64,000 nucleotides of DNA from Mangrovimonas xylaniphaga (lineage in GTDB: Bacteria; Bacteroidota; Bacteroidia; Flavobacteriales; Flavobacteriaceae): positions 434,001 through 498,000 of the forward strand of contig NZ_LBIP01000013.1 of the NCBI RefSeq assembly GCF_001280435.1. Reading direction: 5' to 3'. The notes beneath the pieces were generated by a model. The model did no database searches and was not told the origin of the DNA. It saw only the letters and a list, made by a program, of their open reading frames with translations. Both the position numbers and the translations under genes were made by a program. Below, piece by piece: positions 17,786-26,064 of this stretch. Positions within the stretch are counted from its first letter, which is position 1; each line of letters opens with the position of its first letter.

Positions 17786-18691
17786 TTAAGGCAGTAAGGC
17801 ATTTAATTTATCGGTAATTTTTTTTGCCCCTTGGGCATTTAAATGATCTCCATCAAAAAAGTCATTTTCACTAAAATCTGGATCCGAAAGAAAATTATAG
17901 TACTTAGTATTTTTATAGTTACTTTCAATTTGGGAAGCAAAATCCAACATTTTCTGTAGCTGTAAAGGATCTAAATTATCACGATAGGACAAATATCCTG
18001 GTAAGGTCACTAATATTAAATTGATATTATTGTCTTGACATAGTTTCGCCATTCTTTCAAATGCCTCAACGTTATCGACATATTGATCATCATTCGAAAT
18101 AGTATGTCTCTGGGCTGCTCTTAGGCTCGCTAAATCTAAATCCATTGGGGATTGTAAAAACGAATTATCGGCCCATCCCAAGCTATAGCATTGTATTTCT
18201 GAATTCCCTAAAACATAATAATCCCATAACCTATCCAGATTAGTTTTCAACTTTAGACTGAATAATTCGGAATGTCTTAATACAGTGGATTTAGTGTTTA
18301 AATCAAAATATATGATATAATCCTTCAATCTCCAATTAGCAGATGTCTCCGATAAAGTCTCAAATAATGTGGCATATGACAATCTTACAATAACAGTTTT
18401 CAAATTTGAAAGTTCTGGCATAAACTTTTCCAAAATAGCTAAATCTAAATCCGTTGTTTGCGACACAAAACTAGCATTGTAAGCAGAAGCATCTAAATAT
18501 TCTGGATTAATGCCGTACATACTATGCGAGCTACCCAACACAAGTGTCTCCACACTACTAGCATGTTTCCGTAAATATTTCCCTTTAATCTGATAATCGT
18601 TAGGTATTTGACGCAACAAAAGTTCCAATCCAATTCCTCCCAGCAGTAAAGGAAAAATAAAAAATAAAAAAAGCTTTACAAAACTCTTCAT
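17786..18691 (-). CDS. SGNH-like protein paired with MBOAT (O-acylation partner)
   Basis: This 301-residue protein has one N-terminal transmembrane helix and an extracytoplasmic domain. It carries block I 'LVLGSSHSMYGINPEYL' with the putative nucleophile serine and a C-terminal 'FFDGDHLNAQGAKKI' with the Asp-His pair. This fits the AlgJ/AlgX/DltD-like SGNH proteins that act with MBOAT acyltransferases. The ATG at 18691 shares its A with the TAA of the MBOAT gene, so translation is coupled. A longer frame upstream would overlap the MBOAT gene and is not supported. Confidence 0.75.
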   Translation of the reverse strand: MKSFVKLFLFFIFPLLLGGIGLELLLRQIPNDYQIKGKYLRKHASSVETLVLGSSHSMYGINPEYLDASAYNASFVSQTTDLDLAILEKFMPELSNLKTVIVRLSYATLFETLSETSANWRLKDYIIYFDLNTKSTVLRHSELFSLKLKTNLDRLWDYYVLGNSEIQCYSLGWADNSFLQSPMDLDLASLRAAQRHTISNDDQYVDNVEAFERMAKLCQDNNINLILVTLPGYLSYRDNLDPLQLQKMLDFASQIESNYKNTKYYNFLSDPDFSENDFFDGDHLNAQGAKKITDKLNALLP

Positions 18692-20133
18692 TAAAATTGA
18701 AAGTATATAAATTGTTGAGGCTTTGCATAAAAATAGAAAATACAGAACACCAAACCATAATAAAAAGTCCACCTATAAGATCTCTTCCATTCACCTCCCA
18801 ATGTTTCGATGGCATACTCTTTATTTTTCCCTGACCATTCTATAATCGTAAAAAAAACTATAATTCCTACCAATAACGCAGCACCAACTCTATTTGAAAA
18901 CTCAGGAATATTAAACAATGACTCAGAAAAAATTCTACTCAAATATCCCCATGCAACCTGTAAATCCTTCGCCCTAAAAAATACCCTCACCAATACTAAA
19001 AAAGCAAATGTTTTCAATATTCCAATAGTATCAACCATCGAAGGAAATAATGAATTAGAATAAGGCCTTTTTTCCCTTTTTTTCCCTATTAAAATTAACG
19101 GAACAAAATGAAGGGCATTTATAAATCCGTAAACAATGAACTTCCATGCTGCTCCATGCCAAAATCCTATAACAATAAAAATAAGAAACGTATTTCTGAG
19201 CTGCATCATTTTAGACCCCCTGCTCCCCCCCAAAGGAATATAAAAGTAATCTTTAAACCAAGTTGTTAAAGATATATGCCAACGTCTCCAAAATTCAGAA
19301 ATATTCCTTGAAAAATAAGGAAATGCAAAATTTTTAGACAAATTAAATCCAAATAATCGGGATACCCCTATGGCAATGTCCGAATACCCTGAAAAATCAC
19401 AGTAAATTTGAATAGTAAAGAAAAATGCCCCTAGCAACAATGTACTACCCGAATAAACATCATAATTTGCAAAAAATTCGTCAACATAAAGAGCACAGTT
19501 ATCGGCAATAACCATTTTTTTAAAAAGCCCCCAAAGTACTTGCTTAAGGCCATCTACCGCCTTTCCATGATTAAACACTCTTTTTGATTCAAACTGAGGC
19601 AACAGTTTTTTAGCCCGTTCTATTGGGCCAGCCACTAATTGTGGAAAAAAACATACGAACGCCATGAAACTTATAAAATGTTTTGTAGGTTCAAGTTCTC
19701 TCTTGAATATATCAATGGTATAGCTAAGTGTTTGGAAGGTGTAAAAACTTATCCCTACTGGTAGGATTATTTCAAGACTACTATATCCCAATTTACCACC
19801 AAATAAGGTAAAAGCTTGTATAAAATTTTCGAGGAAAAAATTAGTATACTTAAAATACCCCAGCAACCCCAAATTAACCAAGATACTAGTTAACAGAAGA
19901 AATCGCCTATTTTTTTCATTTGCCGTTTTAGACAATTTTAATCCTATAAAATAATCAACTGCAGTACTGAAAAATATTAAACTTAAGAACCTCCAATCCC
20001 ACCACGCATAAAACACATAGCTGGCAATAACTATAAATATATTTTGCCCCTTAATACTTTTGTTGAATACAAACCAATAGAACAAAAAAACTATTGGAAG
20101 AAACAAAGCAAAGTCTATTGAATTAAATAACAT
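18691..20133 (-). CDS. MBOAT-family O-acyltransferase (AlgI/DltB-like)
   Basis: This 480-residue protein has about 11 membrane helices. It has the family core 'NISEFWRRWHISLTTWFKDY', 'YIPLGGSRG' and the catalytic histidine in 'IVIGFWHGAAWKFIVYG'. MBOAT proteins pass an acyl group, usually acetyl, through the membrane to a periplasmic acceptor. The SGNH partner is coupled directly behind it. The acceptor here is most likely the surface polysaccharide made by this island. It is divergent from the GT-C-like gene, with 194 bases between. Confidence 0.9.
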   Translation of the reverse strand: MLFNSIDFALFLPIVFLFYWFVFNKSIKGQNIFIVIASYVFYAWWDWRFLSLIFFSTAVDYFIGLKLSKTANEKNRRFLLLTSILVNLGLLGYFKYTNFFLENFIQAFTLFGGKLGYSSLEIILPVGISFYTFQTLSYTIDIFKRELEPTKHFISFMAFVCFFPQLVAGPIERAKKLLPQFESKRVFNHGKAVDGLKQVLWGLFKKMVIADNCALYVDEFFANYDVYSGSTLLLGAFFFTIQIYCDFSGYSDIAIGVSRLFGFNLSKNFAFPYFSRNISEFWRRWHISLTTWFKDYFYIPLGGSRGSKMMQLRNTFLIFIVIGFWHGAAWKFIVYGFINALHFVPLILIGKKREKRPYSNSLFPSMVDTIGILKTFAFLVLVRVFFRAKDLQVAWGYLSRIFSESLFNIPEFSNRVGAALLVGIIVFFTIIEWSGKNKEYAIETLGGEWKRSYRWTFYYGLVFCIFYFYAKPQQFIYFQF

Positions 20134-20307
20134 TAAAAACTTCCTTTTATATTAACATTCCTTTGGATTTGTCCATTTTCACAAAAAATGACTTTAGAGA
20201 ATGCGTAATAAAAATTTTATTCCATAAAGATGGCGAAGATAACTAAAATGGGAAGAGTTCTTTTCTATTTGAACACTTTTCACAATTTACAATCCAAAAG
20301 ATCCATC

Positions 20308-20315
20308 AAGGAGGT
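20308..20315 (+). promoter_or_regulatory. Perfect Shine-Dalgarno AAGGAGGT
   Basis: AAGGAGGT ends 12 bases before the ATG at 20328. Strong Shine-Dalgarno motifs are rare before Bacteroidota genes, and no other start in this window has one like it. It fixes the start of the following membrane protein and may mark unusually high or transferred translation signals. Confidence 0.6.
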
Positions 20316-20327
20316 ATCACAAAATAA

Positions 20328-21674
20328 ATGGCCTTGAATAATTCTTTTGACATATATTTACAACCCAAAATTCCAATAAACGTGTCGGGCAAACTCACAG
20401 AAAAGACATACTATTATAGCATATTTTTAATTTTTGCAGTTGGATTCCTAATTGTAAATTACAAACCAATAGAAATAGTAAATGACTCATTGGAGTATTT
20501 AAATATTTCTATAAACAGATCTGCGGGCTATCCTATTTTTTTACATATTATAAAAACCATTTTTGGCTCCTATTTTGACCCTGCGACAAAAGCAATACAA
20601 TATTTGCTAGGAGTTTCTGGAATTTACTTTTTTATATCAACTTTAAATAAACATTTAAACTTAGATTGCATTTGGCTAATCCTTTTAACCTTTGTTTTAA
20701 TTATTCCCTACCTCTACAATCAAACATTAGCCAATGTCTTTTTATCGGAGGCACTTTCCTATCCACTTTACCTAACAACAACCGCACTTTTTTTAAATGC
20801 AACTATATCCAATCGTTTCAAACCTTTAATTATATCTCTTCCCTTTCTTTATCTTTTAATACAGACCCGTAATCAATTTTTGTTTTTGGTGCCTATTGCC
20901 ATTGGTATATTAATTTGGATGTCCATTGTCCAAAAGAAATTGAACAACTCATGGTTATTAATCCTATTCTTTATATTTCCTTTACTCACATCCCTAGGTG
21001 ATAAAACATATCATAAATTGGTTCATGGGTATTTTGTAAATACTCCTTGGACAGGTATACACTTAATGACCCCTGCCTTTTTTGTTTCGGATGCAGAAGA
21101 CTTTTCAATATACAAATCAAAGGATGAACAGGAGTTTTATAAAAAAACCTTTTCAGAATTAGCTAAAAAGAATTTGAACATCCATAGTTTCCAGGCCAGC
21201 TCCAATAAAAAGGATGAAGTTGTGGTCTATACCGAGAATTATAGTGAAATTGCCAATTCTACTATTTTACCCATTGGAATAGATCATGTTGATCAAGAAC
21301 TAAGCAATGAGAAAAAGTTGATATCGGTGGACAGGATGACCAAGCGAATGAGTATTCCTTTAATTATAAACAATTTTAGACCTTGGTTAAAATTATACAT
21401 TAAAAATTTAACCCAGGCCTTTGGAAATGCCAAATACACCTTATTAATAATAATAATCCTGCTATTTAGTTTTATAAAAGTTTTAAAAACCAACATTGTA
21501 GAATATAGGGTTATTTTCATAATTTCAATGCTCAGCCTCCTCAATGTTGTACTAGTATCAATTGGAATGCACACTTTAAAGCGTTTTACATTTTATAATG
21601 ATTGGGTATTTTTCCTAATTATCTTTTCACTAATAAATTCATCTACATTCAATAGCCTTAAGCCATGCAAATAG
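20328..21674 (+). CDS. Polytopic membrane protein, GT-C-like
   Basis: This 448-residue protein has about 10 hydrophobic helices and one sizeable extracytoplasmic stretch (about residues 240-340). Near the N-terminus 'EIVNDSLEYLNISINRSAGYPIFLHIIKTIFG' has an early acidic residue followed by a 'GYP.FL' helix. That arrangement is common in GT39/GT-C enzymes using polyprenyl-phosphate sugars. The following gene, a DPM-type GT2 that would make such a donor, overlaps by 10 bases, which supports this reading. An O-antigen polymerase is an alternative. I cannot assign a family with certainty. Confidence 0.55.
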   Translation: MALNNSFDIYLQPKIPINVSGKLTEKTYYYSIFLIFAVGFLIVNYKPIEIVNDSLEYLNISINRSAGYPIFLHIIKTIFGSYFDPATKAIQYLLGVSGIYFFISTLNKHLNLDCIWLILLTFVLIIPYLYNQTLANVFLSEALSYPLYLTTTALFLNATISNRFKPLIISLPFLYLLIQTRNQFLFLVPIAIGILIWMSIVQKKLNNSWLLILFFIFPLLTSLGDKTYHKLVHGYFVNTPWTGIHLMTPAFFVSDAEDFSIYKSKDEQEFYKKTFSELAKKNLNIHSFQASSNKKDEVVVYTENYSEIANSTILPIGIDHVDQELSNEKKLISVDRMTKRMSIPLIINNFRPWLKLYIKNLTQAFGNAKYTLLIIIILLFSFIKVLKTNIVEYRVIFIISMLSLLNVVLVSIGMHTLKRFTFYNDWVFFLIIFSLINSSTFNSLKPCK

Positions 21675-22813
21675 AACTATCTGTCGTTATGCCTTGCCTG
21701 AACGAGGCTGAAACTTTAGAAACCTGCATTAAAAAAGCGAACCTATTTTTTTCGAAAAACAATATAAACGGGGAAATCATAATTGCTGACAATGGTAGTA
21801 CTGATGATTCCATTCATATTGCAAAAAGATTAAAAGCAACGGTTGTCAACATAAAAGAAAAAGGCTATGGAAGCGCCCTAAAAGGAGGCATTGAAGCAGC
21901 CCGAGGCACCTATATAATAATGGGAGATGCAGATGACAGCTATGACTTTGAATCTCTTCTGCCATTTTTACAAAAGCTTCGCAAAGGAACTGATCTAGTT
22001 ATGGGTAACCGATTTAAAGGAGGTATAAAAAAAGACGCAATGCCTTTTCTACACAAGTATTTGGGCAACCCTGTTTTATCATTCATCGGAAGGCTCTTTT
22101 ACAAAATCGACATTGGAGATTTTCATTGTGGTTTAAGAGGATTCTCTAAAGAAGCCTATAAAAAAATGGATCTAAAAACTCCAGGAATGGAATTTGCATC
22201 AGAAATGATTGTAAAATCAAAACTTAAAAATCTAAAAATTACTGAGGTGCCAACAGTTTTGCACCCTGATGGGAGGAGTAGAAAACCTCATTTAAAAACT
22301 TGGAGTGATGGCTGGAGACATCTGCGCTTTTTATCATTATACAGCCCAAATTGGCTTTTCTTATATCCTGCAATATGCCTAATGTTTTTAGGGCTAATTA
22401 GTTCAACAATTCTGATTATGAAACCTATTCATTTTGGAAATATTGCATTTGATATCCACACCCTTTTATATACAACTAGTGCAATCTTAATAGGGTTTCA
22501 ATTCTTTGTTTTTTATTGTATGACTAAGATTTACGCAGTTGAAAATGATTTGTTACCAAAAAGCAATCGCTATGATAAACTGTTTAAATACATCAATTTA
22601 GAACGTGGTTTAATATTGGGCATAGGTATGTTCCTTTTTGGAATTTCTTTGAGTTATTATGGGGTATCGATTTGGAAACATTCTGGCTTCGGAAATTTAA
22701 ATCCTACGAATACCCTACGGGTAGTTATACCTGCAGTTTTCACAATGCTACTTGGTGTTCAAGTGGTCTTGTTTAGTCTATTTTTCAGTATTTTGGGATT
22801 AAAAAACAAATAA
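21665..22813 (+). CDS. Polyprenyl-phosphate glycosyltransferase (DPM-like GT2)
   Basis: This 382-residue protein has a GT2 domain (residues 1-230) with 'VVMPCLNEAETLETC', 'IIADNGSTDDS' and 'IIMGDADDSYDF'. Three or four membrane helices follow at about 235-380. This is the architecture of dolichyl/polyprenyl-phosphate glucose or mannose synthases. It would charge undecaprenyl phosphate for use on the periplasmic side, plausibly by the GT-C-like protein whose gene overlaps it upstream. It ends the + strand block and faces the sulfatase-like gene tail to tail. Confidence 0.85.
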   Translation: MQIELSVVMPCLNEAETLETCIKKANLFFSKNNINGEIIIADNGSTDDSIHIAKRLKATVVNIKEKGYGSALKGGIEAARGTYIIMGDADDSYDFESLLPFLQKLRKGTDLVMGNRFKGGIKKDAMPFLHKYLGNPVLSFIGRLFYKIDIGDFHCGLRGFSKEAYKKMDLKTPGMEFASEMIVKSKLKNLKITEVPTVLHPDGRSRKPHLKTWSDGWRHLRFLSLYSPNWLFLYPAICLMFLGLISSTILIMKPIHFGNIAFDIHTLLYTTSAILIGFQFFVFYCMTKIYAVENDLLPKSNRYDKLFKYINLERGLILGIGMFLFGISLSYYGVSIWKHSGFGNLNPTNTLRVVIPAVFTMLLGVQVVLFSLFFSILGLKNK

Positions 22814-22895
22814 TAGGTATCCAACTATCATCTTGCCGAAAAGTTTCTATCAATCACTTTACTAAAAAAACAATAAATCTTTATTTACTTTAAAC

Positions 22896-24380
22896 CTATT
22901 CTTTCCTTAAAAAAACAACCTCCCCCTCCTCATCTATATACTGATAGACACCAAAAGGGGCCCCTTCCTTAAGAACAACAAAACTGGTATCAGACTCCAA
23001 ATTCTCCAAATACTTTGGATTTTCACTAAGATAGGAAAACAACACTCTAAAGAGATTCACATTTGTTTTAAGATCCTTATCATAATTCATTGGGTTCTCC
23101 GGCCATTTAACAGCTAGGGCCGTTGAAAAAATAGAATAAATCAAATCCCTATTAGTTTGCTTTTCCTTACATTCCAATGTATAATCCATTCCAACAAACC
23201 CCCCATGATCTGCCACAATTACGATTAATGCATTATCATCATGTGTTTGGATTAGCTGTACCATTTCCTTAAGCCAGTCGTTGGCGGACTTCAACTTTTC
23301 AAGATAATTCAAACGCTCCTTTTCCTTTCCCAATGACCGATTTTTGTAAGTGGTAATATGCCCTGGAGAAATTTTTTCTATAAAATAAAAATTAGGCTCA
23401 TTGGTTTGATTCTGCAAAGCATTTTCTAGATCAGATTTTAGATCTTTTGTTATCTCAAAACCTCTTGCTAAAAATGACAGGTCATCTTGGGCTATATTGC
23501 AAAAATCATATTGTAGTTCTGGTTTATTAAGTAGTAAATAGGACTTCTCCAAAAGCAAAGACGTGTTATAGCCGTTTTTCTTAAAAACTGGGACCACTGT
23601 GTTTTGCCCCACAATGATATCCCTAGCATTATAAAACTCATTTTCACCTTTTGGCGGGTTATTGTAATAATGATGTTTCATTGCAAACATCGAAGAGTTG
23701 GAACTAAGTGTGGAGAAGTAATTGCTTCTAAAACCTTCATAAAGTGTGAAACCATTATCTTGTAAAAATCCCTCAAACTGGCTATTATCAAAATTATAAT
23801 AACCTCTTTTCAGCTCTTCAAAATTAGGATAGCCATCTGGTTGAATTACATATACATTTGGTTTTCTTGTAAACTTGACTTCTTCAATATTATCAGATAA
23901 GCTCATCCATGTTTTATCATAAAAAACATGTCTTTGGATATTCGCTATTAATTTTGGCACTGCCAACAAGATCAATATAAATTGAATGACCAATATTTTC
24001 TTGAAATGTTTTTGAAGTAAAAAACCCAACCCCAAAGCGGCTACTGTCACCAAAAGATATCTCTTTTTACCAACACCATAAGTACTCAGTATCATTAGCC
24101 CTCCAAAAAGCACAAAATTAAGAACAGGCAAAACATAGCCATATTTTTTTTGTGACAATACCTTTTTGGAAATTACTGAAACAATCTGAATAACAGCAAT
24201 AGGGACGACAAGAAACCACAACACAAATAGTACAAATTGCCCCCAGGAATTTACCAATGAAAAATTATTGTTATAATAATAAATCAGAGGGTACAATCCT
24301 GCTCCCAAAGCACTTAATATTGGATATTGTTTATCGTTGGTCGTAAATTCTACTAACCGTTCCCTTAATTTATTTGGCAT
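22896..24380 (-). CDS. Membrane-anchored sulfatase/alkaline-phosphatase-superfamily enzyme
   Basis: This 494-residue protein has about four membrane helices in the first 150 residues, then a periplasmic catalytic domain. Metal-site features are visible as 'VIQPDGYPNF' (first Asp), a Ser/Thr-rich nucleophile region 'STLSSNSSMF', and 'VIVADHGGF' (Asp-His pair) near the C-terminal third. This matches LtaS/EptA/sulfatase-like enzymes that move or cleave phospho- or sulfo-groups. The gene overlaps the upstream methyltransferase by 11 bases. It probably modifies or trims the polysaccharide. The chemistry is not determined by sequence alone. Confidence 0.75.
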   Translation of the reverse strand: MPNKLRERLVEFTTNDKQYPILSALGAGLYPLIYYYNNNFSLVNSWGQFVLFVLWFLVVPIAVIQIVSVISKKVLSQKKYGYVLPVLNFVLFGGLMILSTYGVGKKRYLLVTVAALGLGFLLQKHFKKILVIQFILILLAVPKLIANIQRHVFYDKTWMSLSDNIEEVKFTRKPNVYVIQPDGYPNFEELKRGYYNFDNSQFEGFLQDNGFTLYEGFRSNYFSTLSSNSSMFAMKHHYYNNPPKGENEFYNARDIIVGQNTVVPVFKKNGYNTSLLLEKSYLLLNKPELQYDFCNIAQDDLSFLARGFEITKDLKSDLENALQNQTNEPNFYFIEKISPGHITTYKNRSLGKEKERLNYLEKLKSANDWLKEMVQLIQTHDDNALIVIVADHGGFVGMDYTLECKEKQTNRDLIYSIFSTALAVKWPENPMNYDKDLKTNVNLFRVLFSYLSENPKYLENLESDTSFVVLKEGAPFGVYQYIDEEGEVVFLRKE

Positions 24381-25758
24381 TCTTTGATTTTAACAAATAC
24401 ATGATCCGATGCGAGTTGGCAATCGTTTCTTTTTTCTCCAAACTGAAATAGTTCATAAATTCTCCTTCAAAATTTTCTTGATTATAAAAATCAAAATGTC
24501 CCTTGAATTCAGATTTAGCATTTAATAGTCGTTGCACCCATGAGTCTTCTCTTTTGGGAAATTCAATAATTAGATAGTTGGAAAAAGCAGCAAAAAACTC
24601 AGCCGACTTGTTAAATGGCACATTCCCTGAAAGTGATATGTGGTGTATCACCGCCAAAGCCAAGGTAATATCTGGAGAAAATTTCTGTAGCCGTTCCTTA
24701 AATGAAAATCGCTCATCATTATTAAATCCAATAGATGCCGATGGATTTAAAACGTCCTGTACAAAAGGAGTCATATAAATCTCCTTCCTACTTTTAACTT
24801 CCCTATAATTAATATCTACCGCATTATTGTCAATATCGCATACCAAAGCCTGTTTTAGCTCCGTATCTATCTTTCTAACAAAAGTACCATCGTTACCACC
24901 TACATCGATAAGTGTTTTAGCTTCGGTTTCCTTTACCCAAGCATTCACTATTTTTTCCTTTTGCAGAAAGGCATCATTTGTATAATTGGTTTTGTTATAA
25001 TAATCACCCCATTCGCTAGCCTCCTTAAGCTTCAACCTCTTAATATATTCATAGAGACTTTTAATTATTTTTTGTTGAGCACCTTTGGATAATGTTCCAT
25101 GATTCACCTCCCCTTTATAATCTTCGCTATGCTTATCTTCATATTTAGATAATAAATGAATGTTGGAATATAAAAACGGAGAAAGCTTCGTTTTTCCTGG
25201 CATCATTGACGATAATAGTTTTACAGGAATCCCATCAATAAAACTGTGCATCAATTTCAAGGATTGCGCTCCATGATAATGGGCTAACACCAATGGCCCA
25301 AAGAAATGACTAATAAATTGTTTATACGCCCGCCAAGGAGAATTGTCTTGATAAAAATCGAAAGACAATGTATCTATAAAAATGGCTTTGCCCTTATGAA
25401 AAGTTACATTAAATGCCGTGGCGTCTTTCAGCGAAAAACAATGGTCCAAACAAAATTTCTGCAGCTTTAAGGTTAAAAGAGCTGCTTCCTTATATTGGTT
25501 AAAACTCCATTCATAGGGATATGTTACAAAAGGAATAAATTCAGGTTGGATAACAACTCCTGTATTGTCTTCCGTAATTTCCTTGTGAGGAATCAACAGT
25601 CCTGCTTTGATTAATTTCTGATAAAAACCAGACTCCTTTAATGCTTTATATTGCTTAAAATAAAGAGGGGATATCTGTCGCTTTAAAATATTTCCTTCTG
25701 TAAAAACGTACCCAGAAGGGTCTCTAAAGGAAGAAGAGTGTTGAATCTTATCGGTCAC
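24370..25758 (-). CDS. Kinase-like domain fused to SAM-dependent methyltransferase (NoeA-like)
   Basis: This is a 462-residue protein in two parts. Residues ~1-230 read like a divergent protein-kinase fold: a hinge-like 'YPYEWSFNQYKEAALLTL', then D112-x4-N117 in 'LKDATAFN' and D129 in 'FIDTLSF', at spacings matching the catalytic loop and DFG of kinases. Residues ~235-460 form a class I methyltransferase with SAM motif 'TLIDVGGNDGTF' and 'LALAVIHHISLS'. The start is GTG (GTGACC), inside the tail of the small upstream gene. I recall the same arrangement in NoeA-type nodulation proteins. It may phosphorylate and/or methylate the glycan end. That is inference. Confidence 0.7.
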   Translation of the reverse strand: MTDKIQHSSSFRDPSGYVFTEGNILKRQISPLYFKQYKALKESGFYQKLIKAGLLIPHKEITEDNTGVVIQPEFIPFVTYPYEWSFNQYKEAALLTLKLQKFCLDHCFSLKDATAFNVTFHKGKAIFIDTLSFDFYQDNSPWRAYKQFISHFFGPLVLAHYHGAQSLKLMHSFIDGIPVKLLSSMMPGKTKLSPFLYSNIHLLSKYEDKHSEDYKGEVNHGTLSKGAQQKIIKSLYEYIKRLKLKEASEWGDYYNKTNYTNDAFLQKEKIVNAWVKETEAKTLIDVGGNDGTFVRKIDTELKQALVCDIDNNAVDINYREVKSRKEIYMTPFVQDVLNPSASIGFNNDERFSFKERLQKFSPDITLALAVIHHISLSGNVPFNKSAEFFAAFSNYLIIEFPKREDSWVQRLLNAKSEFKGHFDFYNQENFEGEFMNYFSLEKKETIANSHRIMYLLKSKNAK

Positions 25759-25960
25759 TATTCTCAGTATTTTCTATATCCTTGTCAGTAACATCTATAT
25801 CGTCAAAAAGCTCTTCATTTTTATCCTGTGAAAAACCAAAGAGTGATTTGATCTTAAACATCAAATTTTTAGAAAACAAGACAACACCAGCAACTGCAGC
25901 AATGACGGCTTGTACAACCATCGCCCCTAAACCAGGATCAAAATATAGAAAATGTATCAT
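25748..25960 (-). CDS. Small one-helix membrane protein with DPG motif
   Basis: This 70-residue protein has 'YFDPGLGAMVVQAVIAAVAGVV' (one membrane helix preceded by a DPGxG motif), a basic stretch, and an acidic C-terminal tail. Small proteins of the form 'YxDPGTGS...Q' recur next to methyltransferase and sulfatase-like genes in polysaccharide loci, from memory. It overlaps the methyltransferase gene by 11 bases and starts the three-gene unit. Function unknown. Confidence 0.7.
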   Translation of the reverse strand: MIHFLYFDPGLGAMVVQAVIAAVAGVVLFSKNLMFKIKSLFGFSQDKNEELFDDIDVTDKDIENTENSDR

Positions 25961-26008
25961 TCTTCTTTTTTCTGTAAAGATAGGAAACCCGTGAGACCTA
26001 TAAAGAAA

Positions 26009-26037
26009 AAAGCGAAACCTTTAAAGGTTTCGCTTTC
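26009..26037 (-). terminator. Terminator of typA
   Basis: The perfect 24-base palindrome at 26011-26034 (AGCGAAACCTTT and its complement) lies 28 bases beyond the typA stop, with a run of T on the - strand side. Its 26-base distance downstream of typA fits intrinsic termination. Confidence 0.8.
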
Positions 26038-26064
26038 CTAATGATGTTTTGCAACACCTATAAA

